Source: CAVPGP01 sp963704025
Lineage (GTDB): Bacteria > Actinomycetota > Thermoleophilia > Gaiellales > Gaiellaceae
Direction of reading: 5' to 3'
NCBI GenBank assembly: GCA_963704025.1
Contig: CAVPGP010000002.1
Span: 744,001 to 808,000 of the forward strand
Length of the DNA stretch: 64,000 bases
The stretch's first letter is position 1, and each line of letters begins with the position of its first letter. Shown here piece by piece: positions 22,891-30,714 of the stretch. Position numbers and translations under genes: made by a program. The notes under the pieces were generated by a model. The model ran no database searches. It was not told where the DNA came from and saw only the letters and a list, made by a program, of their open reading frames with translations.

Positions 22891-23712
22891 CCGATCTTCC
22901 GTCGCAGGGAGGCCGAGAGGCAGTCCGATCGGGCGACAGAGGAGCATCCGCCGCCCCCACCCGAGGCCCAGGCGTCCGCTGACGAGCGCCCGGCGCCGGT
23001 CGAGGAGCCCTCTGAGCAGGCCAGCATCACCTCGGCAGGCCCCGACGACTACGCCGCGCTGCGCATGAGCTTCACCGCGGCCGTCTCGCACGAGCTGCGG
23101 ACTCCGCTGGCCCGGATCCTCGCGCTCCTCGACTCCGCGACGCTGCCGGGCTCGGACGTGCACGCGCTCGTCGACCAGGCGCGGGCCGAGATCGAGCAGG
23201 CCGGGGAGCTGATCGACGAGATTCTCTTCCTGAGCGAGCTCGAGACCGGCACGGAGGTGGTGGCCTTCGGGACGACGCTCGCCGAGCCGCTCGTCCAGGA
23301 GGTGCTCGCCGGGCTCGGCGACCGCGCAAACCGCGCAGGCCTCTTCCTCGTCGCCGAAGTGGAGGACGGCGTCCGCCTGCCCCTGCGGCCGAGGATGGTG
23401 CGTGTGCTCGTGCAGAACCTCGCCGAGAACGCCATCCGCTACGCGGGCCACGGATCGACGTTCACGCTCTCCGTCCGCAGAGAGGAAGGCGGGGTCGTGC
23501 TCGAGGGCAGAGACGACGGCGTCGGGGTCGCGCAGCAGGACCTGCCGCGGCTCTTCGAGCGCTTCTACCGCTCGGACCAGGCGCGGGCGAGCCGCGGCAC
23601 CGGGCTCGGGCTGGCGATCGTCAAGCACATCGCCGGCTCGGCCGGCGGCGCCGCCGAGGCCCACGGCGACCGCGGACAGGGCCTCGTGATCCGCTGCTCG
23701 TTTCCCTCGTAA
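22885..23712 (+). CDS. soluble sensor histidine kinase (PhoR/SenX3-like)
   Basis: A 275-residue kinase with a proline-rich N-terminus and no membrane segment, unlike usual PhoR or SenX3. The dimerisation/phosphotransfer helix has AVSHELRTPLARI with the phospho-accepting His69. The ATPase domain shows an N box (LVQNLAENAIRYA), G1 (DDGVGVAQ), F box (LFERFYRSD) and G2 (GTGLGLAIVKHI). It probably phosphorylates the divergently encoded regulator. Lack of a sensor domain suggests it reads phosphate through the Pst/PhoU proteins encoded next door. The GTG at 22885 is the only plausible start before the catalytic region and overlaps the outermost PHO-box unit, so translation may be leaderless or start differently. 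Confidence 0.85.
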   Translation: MTPIFRRREAERQSDRATEEHPPPPPEAQASADERPAPVEEPSEQASITSAGPDDYAALRMSFTAAVSHELRTPLARILALLDSATLPGSDVHALVDQARAEIEQAGELIDEILFLSELETGTEVVAFGTTLAEPLVQEVLAGLGDRANRAGLFLVAEVEDGVRLPLRPRMVRVLVQNLAENAIRYAGHGSTFTLSVRREEGGVVLEGRDDGVGVAQQDLPRLFERFYRSDQARASRGTGLGLAIVKHIAGSAGGAAEAHGDRGQGLVIRCSFPS

Positions 23713-23723
23713 AGAACCGACAA

Positions 23724-23755
23724 CGGCGAAAGGCGCCCGAAGGCGCCTTTCGCCG
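23724..23755. terminator. bidirectional hairpin terminator
   Basis: A perfect 14-bp stem (23724-23737 with 23742-23755) closes a CGAA loop between the convergent kinase and pstS genes. There is no U-tract, so termination may rely on stem strength or Rho. Confidence 0.75.
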
Positions 23756-23775
23756 CTCCCTCGTGGAGAGGTCGG

Positions 23776-24823
23776 TTACGTCGCGGCCGTGACCGTCTTC
23801 AGCGTCTTCTCCGCGGCGACGAGGACGGGCTTCGGAATCGGGACGAAGAGCAGCTTCGCGGTGTACTTCGCCTGCTGGCCCTGAGTCAGCGCCCAGAAGA
23901 TGAAGCGGCGCAGCTCTTTCGCCTGCGCCGTCTTCTTCGGCACGAGCACATACGTGAAGGTCGAGATCGGGTAGGCGAGCGGCTGCGACTTGGGCGGGTT
24001 GACGATGTGCATCTCGTTGCCCGCCGGCACCTTGGTGACGGTCGCGGCGGCCGCCCTGATCGCGCGGAGGCCCGGGACCTGCCACTTGCCGGCACTGTTC
24101 TGAACCCGTGCGAACTGGAACTTGTTCGCGAGCGCGTAGGCGATGTCGGCGTAGGTGATCCCGCCGTCCGTGCGCGAGAGCGACGCCGGAGACGCCCGAG
24201 CTGCCGCGGCCGCCCACGCCGGCCGGGAAGTTGACCTGTGTGGCGAAGCCGACCTTGGACTTCCAATCGCTCGAGACGCTCGACAGGTAGTCCGTGAAGT
24301 TGTAGGTCGTGCCGGAGCCGTCGGAGCGGAAGATCGGAGTGATCTTCAGGTCGGGGAAGTTGACGCCCGGATTGTTCTTCTTGAACGCGGCGTCGTTCCA
24401 GTTGGTGATCTTCCCGAGGAAGATGTCGGCGATGTTCTTGCCCGTCAGCTTCATGTGCTGAGGCACGCCCGGGACGTTGTACATGATGGACGTGGCCGAG
24501 AGGGCCCACGGGATCTGGACGACGCCGACGCCGTCCTTGACCGCGGCGGAGAACTGGTCCGGCGTCAGCGGCCCGTCGGAGGCGCCGAAGTCGACCGTCC
24601 GGTTCGTGATCGCGGCGATGCCGCCGCCGGAGCCGATCGGGCTGTAGTTGATCTTCACCCCGGTGGCCTGGTCGTAGGCCGGGATCCATGTCGAGATGAG
24701 CGGGAACGGGAACGTTGCGCCCGCGCCCGTCAGGCTCGTGTCGTTTGCCTTGGCGGTGGCGCCGAGGACCGAGATCAGCGCGGCGGCCACAGCTGCGAGG
24801 AGGATGAAACCCCTCTGCTTCAT
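23776..24823 (-). CDS. pstS: phosphate ABC transporter substrate-binding protein PstS (one frame break)
   Basis: The high-affinity periplasm-like phosphate receptor of the Pst system. The start is ATG 24823. A signal peptide (GFILLAAVAAALISVLGATAKA) is followed by TGAGATFPFPLISTW, SPIGSGGGIAAI, VDFGASDGPLT and FRSDGSGTTYNFTDYL, which are phosphate-site motifs of PstS. After SSGVSG (about 24185) the frame shifts by one inserted base and resumes as SRTDGGITYADIAYA to the end AAEKTLKTVTAAT. It has no lipobox, unlike the second PstS at 28568. It is the last gene of the leftward pstC-pstA-pstS run, with a gap of about 120 bp that holds its own PHO-box-like repeats. The frame break probably reflects a sequencing indel. 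Confidence 0.9.
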
Positions 24824-24893
24824 TCGTCGTGCTCCTCTCCGTGTACGAGGGTAGAGACGTTCGGCTGGAAGACTGCTCTTACGCCGCGCGTTC

Positions 24894-24937
24894 ATGGGCT
24901 GAAACTCGGTGATCCGAGTGGTAACGAAGTTGTGAAC
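24894..24937 (-). promoter_or_regulatory. degenerate PHO box upstream of pstS
   Basis: On the minus strand, 11-bp-spaced units start GTTCACA, CGTTACC, GGATCACC and TTTCAGCC, only the first being strong. It lies between the pstA stop and the pstS start, about 70 nt before the ATG. It could give pstS a stronger separate promoter. Confidence 0.5.
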
Positions 24938-24944
24938 CGCCCCC

Positions 24945-25844
24945 TCAGCGCGTGTCGCCGAGCTTGCGCCGGCTCCGGGCCAGCGCCGCGCGCGCGCCGA
25001 GGCTGAGGATGAGCACGAACGAGATCAGCAGGAAGGCCGCGCCCCACGCCTGCGCGTTCAGGGCCGGATCGGGCGCCTCGGCATAGGTGAAGATGGTGAC
25101 CGGGAGCGAGGCGACGGCCTGGGTGATGTCGGTCGACACCGTCGTCGGCGCCACCGAGCAGACGAAGAGGAGCGGTGCGGTCTCGCCCGCGGCGCGCGCG
25201 ACGGCGAGCGTCGCCCCGGTCATGATCCCGCCGAGCGCCGTCGGCAGCACGACGCTCAGGACCGTCCGCCAGCGGCTCACGCCGAGCGCGAGGCTCGCCT
25301 CGCGCAGCTGGCCGGGCACGAGCTCGAGCACCTCCGTCGTCGAGCGCGCGATCAGCGGCAGCATGATGATCGCCAGCGCGATGCCGCCCGCGACGGCGCT
25401 CTGGTGGTGGCCGGACACGAGCAGGGCGAAAACGAAGATGCCGATCACGATCGACGGGATGCCGTTGAGGACGTCCAGCGCGAGCCGAACGGTGCGCACG
25501 ATCGTAGGGGGCGCGAACTCGTTCACGTAGAGCGCGATGAGGATCCCGAGCGGGACGGCCATGAACGCCCCGAGGCCGACCAGAATGGCGCTGCCGACGA
25601 TCGCCTGCGCGATCCCGCCGCCGCTCTCGCCGAAGGTCACGGGCGTCTTGGTCAGGAAGTCCAGGTTCAGCGCGGAGACGCCCTTCTTGAACACCGAGCC
25701 GACGACCAGCGCGAGCAGCGCGACCGCGGCCAGCGCGGCGAGCATCGCCACGATCTCGGCCACGCGGTTGAGGAGCAGCCGCCGCCTGCTGCGGTCCGCC
25801 GCCTTCAGCGTGAAGGGCGCGGGCGGGTGTGCCTGGGTGCTCAC
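24945..25844 (-). CDS. pstA: phosphate ABC transporter permease PstA
   Basis: The product (about 299 residues) has six predicted membrane helices, starting with VAEIVAMLAALAAVALLALVVGSVF. It contains the permease EAA-type loop ATGVSRWRT-like segment (LALGVSRWRTVLSVVLPTALGGIMTG) and ARAAGETAPLLF typical of PstA. It forms the inner-membrane channel with PstC, energised by PstB. The GTG start at 25844 overlaps the pstC stop as GTGA, showing translational coupling. The length fits the family. Confidence 0.93.
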   Translation of the reverse strand: MSTQAHPPAPFTLKAADRSRRRLLLNRVAEIVAMLAALAAVALLALVVGSVFKKGVSALNLDFLTKTPVTFGESGGGIAQAIVGSAILVGLGAFMAVPLGILIALYVNEFAPPTIVRTVRLALDVLNGIPSIVIGIFVFALLVSGHHQSAVAGGIALAIIMLPLIARSTTEVLELVPGQLREASLALGVSRWRTVLSVVLPTALGGIMTGATLAVARAAGETAPLLFVCSVAPTTVSTDITQAVASLPVTIFTYAEAPDPALNAQAWGAAFLLISFVLILSLGARAALARSRRKLGDTR

Positions 25845-26816
25845 GCACTCCCCGTCCGCTGCGCCTCGAACCGCCGCACGATCAGCAGCGCTGCGAAGTT
25901 CACGATCAGCGAGATCGCCAGCAGGATCACGGCCAGGTACGCGATCGAGGCGATCTGGAGGTTGCTGGCCGCGCCCTGGTACTGGGCCGCGATCCGGCTC
26001 GCGAGCGTGTCGCCGGTCGCCCAGATCGACCAGTGGATGCCGGTCTGGCCGCCGATCACCTGCGTGACGGCGATCGCCTCGCCGATCGCGCGGCCGAGGC
26101 CGAGGATGATCGCGGCGACGACGCCGCCGCGCGTGTAGTTGAGCACGACGCCGCGCACCATCTCCCAGCGGGTGGCCCCCAGCGCGAGTCGCAGCGTCCT
26201 TGAGGTCGCGCGGGACGCTGAGGAAGAGCTCGCGGCAGATCGACGAGGAGATCGGGATCACCATGATCGTCAGCACGAGCACGGCGGACATGTAGCCGGA
26301 GCCGTTCTGCGGCGGCTCGCCCGAGAAGAACGGGAGCCAGCCGAGGACCCGGTTGACGAACGGGGCGAGATGGTGCGCGACGAAGGGCCCCAGCACGAGG
26401 ATCCCCCAGAGGCCGAGCACGACGCTGGGCACCGCCGCGAGCATCTCGACGAGCGAGCCGATCACGCCTCGGACGCCCCTGGGCGCGAGCTCGCTCAGAT
26501 AGAGGCCGATGGCGATCGAGAGCGGCGCGGCGATCACGACGGCCAGGAAGGAGGTCAGCAGCGTCCCGTAGATGAAGTCGAGGGCGCCGAACTGATTCGT
26601 GACCGGGTTCCAGGCCTGGGTGACGATGAACTGGAGCCCGAACTCCTGGACGGCCGGCCAGGCCGCCTTCACGACCTGATAGGCGATCAGGATCACGATC
26701 AGGATCGCGAGCCCCGAGGCGGCGGCGGTCAGCGCGTGCAGCACGCCGTCGCCCATCCGGTCGTAGAGCTTCCGGGTGCGGCCGAGCGGGCGGACGGAGG
26801 GGGTTGCCGCTTCCAC
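25841..26816 (-). CDS. pstC: phosphate ABC transporter permease PstC (one frame break)
   Basis: The membrane partner of PstA. The N-terminal part has GLAILIVILIAYQVVKAAWPAV, the periplasmic loop PVTNQFGALDFIYGTLLTS and EMLAAVPSVVLGLWGI. After RELFLSVPRDLKDAA an inserted base (about 26195) shifts the frame, and LALGATRWEMVRGVVLNY, LGLGRAIGEAIAVTQVIG and the last helix follow in the new frame. It is transcribed divergently from pstB. Having pstCA-pstS and pstB-phoU in opposite directions differs from the usual pstSCAB order. The single indel is most likely a sequence error. Confidence 0.9.
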
Positions 26817-26857
26817 GCCCGGCTAGGAAATCATCAGCGCCCGGCCTAGAGGGCGCG

Positions 26858-26901
26858 ATTCACCATCGCGTAACATCATGTCAACACCATTTCGACCCCT
26901 G
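26858..26901 (+). promoter_or_regulatory. PHO-box-like repeats upstream of pstB
   Basis: Four 11-bp-spaced units begin ATTCACC, CGTAACA, GTCAACA and TTCGACC. The match is weaker than elsewhere. The array sits in the pstC/pstB divergent region, about 40 nt before the ATG at 26938, the same geometry as the strong boxes. Confidence 0.55.
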
Positions 26902-26937
26902 CGGGCGCGACGGAACGGGACACTCGTCGGGGTGCGC

Positions 26938-27798
26938 ATGACTGACGTCTCCTCTGACAAGCCCGCCGAAGCGATCGCCCCCATGGGGGTCAGGGATGTG
27001 ACGCCGCCCCCGACCTCGCGCGAGCCCGTCTTCCTGATCGAAGACCTGACGGTCATCTATGGGGAGACGCCCGCGATCAAGGGCGTCTCGCTCGAGATCT
27101 ACCAGAACGCGATCACGGCCGTGATCGGGCCGTCCGGCTGCGGCAAGAGCACCTTCCTCCGCTGCCTGAACCGCATGAACGACCTCGTGCCCGAACACGA
27201 AGGTCGAGGGCGAGCTCCTCTACCACGGGCTCGACATCTACGGGCGCGAAGTCGACGCGATCGAGGTGCGCCGCCGGATCGGCATGGTCTTCCAGCGCCC
27301 GAATCCGTTTCCGAAGTCGATCTACGACAACATCGCCTACGGGCTTCGCATCCTCGGCATGAAAGACGACCTCGACGGCCGCGTCGAGCGGGCGCTCAAG
27401 CGCGCCGCCCTCTGGGACGAGGTCAAGGACCGCCTCAAGACAAGCGCCCTCGGCCTCTCGGGCGGCCAGCAGCAGCGACTCTGCATCGCCCGCGCGATCG
27501 CCGTCGAGCCCGAGGTCGTCCTCCTCGACGAGCCGGCCTCGGCCCTCGACCCGATCGCGACCGCGGCGATCGAGGACCTGATGCACGAGCTGAAGCAGGA
27601 TTACACGCTCGTCATCGTCACGCACAACATGCAGCAGGCGGCGCGCGTCGCCGAGATGACGGCATTCTTCAGCCTCCAGGTCGAAGAGGACGGTTCACGC
27701 CACGGGATCCTCGTCGAGTACGACGTCGACCGAGAAGATCTTCACCTCGCCCGTCCGACGAGCGCACCGAGGGCTACGTGACGGGACGCTTCGGATGA
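26938..27798 (+). CDS. pstB: phosphate ABC transporter ATPase PstB (frame-broken)
   Basis: The ATPase that powers phosphate import. Walker A is IGPSGCGKSTFLRCLNRMND, the signature is LSGGQQQRLCIARAIA, Walker B is VVLLDEPASALDP and the switch region is VTHNMQQA. A base inserted after LVPEHE (about 27200) and two near the C-terminus (about 27728 and 27755) displace the frame. Corrected, the protein ends EKIFTSP, SDERTEGYVTGRFG. I prefer the ATG at 26938 (MTDVSSDKP) to the one at 26878, because 26878 lies inside the PHO-box-like repeats. The stop overlaps the phoU start (ATGA). Confidence 0.92.
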   Translation: MTDVSSDKPAEAIAPMGVRDVTPPPTSREPVFLIEDLTVIYGETPAIKGVSLEIYQNAITAVIGPSGCGKSTFLRCLNRMNDLVPEHEGRGRAPLPRARHLRARSRRDRGAPPDRHGLPAPESVSEVDLRQHRLRASHPRHERRPRRPRRAGAQARRPLGRGQGPPQDKRPRPLGRPAAATLHRPRDRRRARGRPPRRAGLGPRPDRDRGDRGPDARAEAGLHARHRHAQHAAGGARRRDDGILQPPGRRGRFTPRDPRRVRRRPRRSSPRPSDERTEGYVTGRFG

Positions 27799-28478
27799 GG
27801 CTCTCGTTCCAGGAGGAGCTCGAGCAGCTCGAGGCGGCGCTCCAGGAGGAAGGCAGCCTCGTCCTCCGGGCTCTGCGCGGCTCGCTCAACTCGCTCGAGC
27901 GTTTCGACACGGAGCTCGCGGACGAGGTGATCCGCTTCGACGACGACATCGACGCGGCGCTACCTCGGCGTCGAGCAGGTCGTGCAGTCGCTGCTCGCGC
28001 GGCAGACGCCGGTCGCAGTCGACCTGCGGCTCGTCCTGGCGATGCTGCACATCGAACCTCCACCTGGAGCGGATGGGCGACTACTGCGTCACGATCGCGA
28101 AGTTCACGAAGCTGATGCAGCGGGCTCGAGTCGCACGACGAGAGGATCGTCGAAGCCCTGGCCGAGGAATGGGCGCGCGCGCCGAGGAGATGATCCGCGT
28201 CGCGCTCGACTCGTTCGCGCGACCGTGACCTGGCGAAGGCCGAGTCGCTCGTCGAGCTGGACGAGCTGATCGACCGCGCCAACCGCCGGGCGGCCGAGGA
28301 CGTGCTGGCGCTGCCGGACGAGGCGCGCGAGTACGGGCTACGGATGCTCTTCGTCTCGCGCTGCATCGAGCGGATCGGCGACCACGCCGTCGACATCGGC
28401 GAGCAGATCGCGTACCTGGTCACCGGCGAGTTCCGAGAGTTCACGGACGCGTCGGATCGGCCGCTCACCGAGCACTAG
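27795..28478 (+). CDS. phoU: phosphate signalling protein PhoU (frame-broken)
   Basis: PhoU is the negative regulator linking Pst transport to the histidine kinase. The start MRLSFQEELEQLEAALQEEG and, after frame repair, LGVEQVVQSLLARQTPVAV, DLRLVLAMLHI, HLERMGDYCVTIAKFTKLMQ, then SRCIERIGDHAVDIGEQIAYL show the two symmetric PhoU three-helix bundles with their metal motifs. About five indels (near 27960, 28053, 28126, 28167, 28217) break the gene, the densest cluster outside the left edge of the window. The frames sum back to the original at the stop codon TAG 28476-28478, as expected of random single-base errors in an intact gene. It is translationally coupled to pstB. Confidence 0.87.
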
Positions 28479-28494
28479 ACGCCCCGCGCGCGCC

Positions 28495-28538
28495 CTTCAC
28501 GACATCGTCACAGTCCGGTCCCCGCTTTGTACGTGCCA
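28495..28538 (+). promoter_or_regulatory. PHO box upstream of the second pstS
   Basis: Units with exact 11-bp spacing begin CTTCACG, CGTCACA, GGTCCCC and TGTACGT, ending about 30-40 nt before the ATG at 28568. The first two are good matches to the PhoP consensus. Confidence 0.68.
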
Positions 28539-28567
28539 GGCCGGGCGCGAGCGGGCACCCTGGAAGC

Positions 28568-29618
28568 ATGAAGAGAACAGCCGCCTTCTTCGCAGCAGGC
28601 GCAGCGCTCGTCGCCCTCGCAGGCTGCGGGGGCGACGGCGGCTCGAGCGCCGACACGACGACGGGGCCGGGCACCTCGTCGGTGCTCGTCGGCGCCGGCT
28701 CGACCTTCGTCTTCCCGCTCGTCTCCACGTGGAGCGCCGAGTACAGCAAGCTGAAAGGCGTCACCGTCACGTACGGCCCGATCGGCTCCGGCGGCGGGAT
28801 CGGGGCAATCACGAGCCGCTCGGTCGACTTCGGCGCTTCGGACGCGCCGTTGACGCCCGACCAGGCGACGGCGTGCGACGACTGCCTCCAGATCCCCTGG
28901 GCGCTGGCCGGCACCTCGATCCCGTACAACCTGCCGGGCGTCCCCGATCACCTGAAACTGACCGGCGACGTGATCGCCGACATCTACCTCGGGACGATCA
29001 CGAACTGGAACGACTCTCGCATCGCCAAGCTGAACCCCGGCGTGAGCCTCCCCGACCTGAAGATCACCCCGATCTTCCGCTCGGACGGCTCGGGCACCAC
29101 CTACAACTTCACGGACTACCTGGGCAAGGTCAGCCCGGCCTTCAAGTCGAAGGTCGGGAACGCGACGCAGGTCGACTTCCCGGTCGGGATCGGCGGCAAG
29201 GGGAGCTCGGGCATGGCCGGCGCCCTCACGCGCACCGAGGGGGGCATCGGCTACGTCGACGTGGCGTACGCGACCGAGGCCGGGCTCGCCTACGCCGCGA
29301 TCCAGAACCGCGCCGGGGCGTTCACGCTGCCGGACATCAATGCCGTCGAGGCCGCCGCGAAGTCCGTGCAGACGATTCCACCCGACAACGCCGTCTCGAT
29401 CGTCGACCCGCCCGCCTCGGCGAAGAACGCCTATCCCATCTCGACGTTCTCGTACGCGATCGTGCCCCAGAGCTCGTCCAAGACCGAGACGTTGAAGGCG
29501 TTCCTGACCTACGCGGTCACCACGGGGCCAGCTGCTCGCGCCGGACCTGCAGTTCGCTCCGCTGCCGCCGCAGATCGTCGCGCGGGACAAGGAGACCATC
29601 GCCAAGATCGGCTCCTGA
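28568..29618 (+). CDS. pstS2: second phosphate-binding lipoprotein PstS (one frame break)
   Basis: A paralogue of the PstS at 23776, but a lipoprotein: signal MKRTAAFFAAGAALVALAGC with lipobox LAGC and lipidated Cys20. Phosphate-site motifs match those of the first copy (VGAGSTFVFPLVSTW, GPIGSGGGIGAI, VDFGASDAPLT, FRSDGSGTTYNFTDYLG). After LKAFLTYAVTTG (about 29523) one inserted base shifts the frame. The corrected tail is QLLAPDLQFAPLPP to AKIGS, stop at 29616. It has its own PHO box and lies between phoU and uppP. Two receptors of different anchoring probably differ in affinity or in induction. Confidence 0.92.
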
Positions 29619-29656
29619 CCGGCTCCTGAACGATTCCTGAACAGCTGTCAGCACCC
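29613..29656 (+). repeat. 11-bp-spaced TCCTGAAC direct repeats before uppP
   Basis: TCCTGA recurs at 29613, 29624 and 29635, exactly 11 bp apart, followed by TGTCAG at 29646. On the other strand the units read GTTCAGG, GTTCAGG and GGTCAGG, one half of a PHO unit with a changed end. The repeats overlap the pstS2 stop and end about 27 nt before the uppP start. They could be a variant response-regulator site. Confidence 0.5.
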
Positions 29657-29682
29657 TGACGGCCGGCAAGATCTTGCGGGAT

Positions 29683-30644
29683 ATGCTGCCGCGCGTGTCC
29701 GGCCTGCGCGCACGTCGGCTCGTCTATGGAATCGCAGGCGGGCTCATTCTCCTGGCGGTCGTTCTCGCCGCCCTCGGGGTCGGCGAGAAGCCCGGACGGC
29801 TGACCGACTGGCAGGCGTTCGTGCTCGGCGTCACGCAGGGCGCGACCGAGCTGCTGCCGATCTCCTCCTCGGGGCACCTGATCCTCGTCCCGTGGCTCTT
29901 CGACTGGCACTACCTCGAGACGCATGCGAGCTTCAACAAGACGTTCGACGTCGCACTCCACCTCGGGACGCTCGTCGCGGTCGTCGCCTACTTCTGGGGC
30001 GACATCGTCTCCTACGTGAAGGCGTGGGTGACGTCCATCCGGGCCCGGGCGATCCGCACGGATCACGAGCGCCTCGCCTGGGGCGTCTTCTTCGCCACCA
30101 TTCCCGCGGCCCTCGCCGGCGCGCTCGGCGAGAGCGTGATCGAGAAGCACCTCGGGCAGCCGTGGCAGATCGCGATCTTCATGTCGACCTTCGCGATCCT
30201 GCTCTGGCTCGCGGACCGGCGGCCCCAGCGGTACGCGATCGACGACCTGTCGATCAAGCGGTCGTTCCTGATCGGCGTCTCGCAGATCCTCGCGCTGATG
30301 CCGGGCGTCTCGCGCTCGGGGATCACGATCACGCCGGCCGCTATTCCGGGCTCAACCGCGACGCCGCTGCGCGCCTGTCGTTCCTGCTGCTGATCCCGAT
30401 CGTGCTCGGCGCCGTGATCTACAAGGGGCTCAAGCACGTCGTCCTGAACCCGCTGCCGGCCGGGTCGACGGGGCCGTTCGTCGTCGGTACGATCGCGGCC
30501 TGCGGTGTCGGCCTGATCGCGATCGACGTCCTGCTGGGCTACGTGCGCCGGCACAACTACACGCCGTTCGTGATCTACCGGCTGGTCGTCGCCGCGCTGA
30601 TCGTCCTGATCATCCTCAGCGGCTGGCGCGAGGCCACGTTCTAG
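29683..30644 (+). CDS. uppP: undecaprenyl-diphosphatase UppP/BacA (one frame break)
   Basis: A multi-pass membrane enzyme that dephosphorylates undecaprenyl diphosphate at the outer face of the membrane, recycling the lipid carrier for cell-wall synthesis and releasing phosphate. The family motifs are both present: FVLGVTQGATELLPISSSGH near the N-terminus and QILALMPGVSRSGITIT. One base is missing after that motif (about 30335). The next frame continues GRYSGLNRDAAARLSFLLLIP and the final helices to GWREATF. The start is taken as ATG 29683; GTG 29695 is possible. Location within the phosphate block suggests phosphate-linked expression. Confidence 0.9.
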
Positions 30645-30659
30645 CCGATCGTCTAGGCC

Positions 30660-30692
30660 CGTCACCAAAACGAAACCCCCCGTACACCTCAC
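30660..30692 (+). promoter_or_regulatory. PHO box upstream of ppk
   Basis: Three units with exact 11-bp spacing begin CGTCACC, CGAAACC and GTACACC. The box ends 22 nt before the GTG start of ppk, the shortest gap of the set. Confidence 0.75.
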
Positions 30693-30714
30693 GGGGCGCG
30701 AGAATCAGACCCGA

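Noticed and set aside
27795..28478. Several small genes in place of PhoU
   Set aside because: The fragments join into one standard PhoU, and the frames return to the original at the stop codon, so indels explain them better.
24180..30340. Programmed ribosomal frameshifting in the pst/phoU/uppP genes
   Set aside because: The breaks have different sequence contexts, lack slippery heptamers with downstream structures, and occur in unrelated genes.
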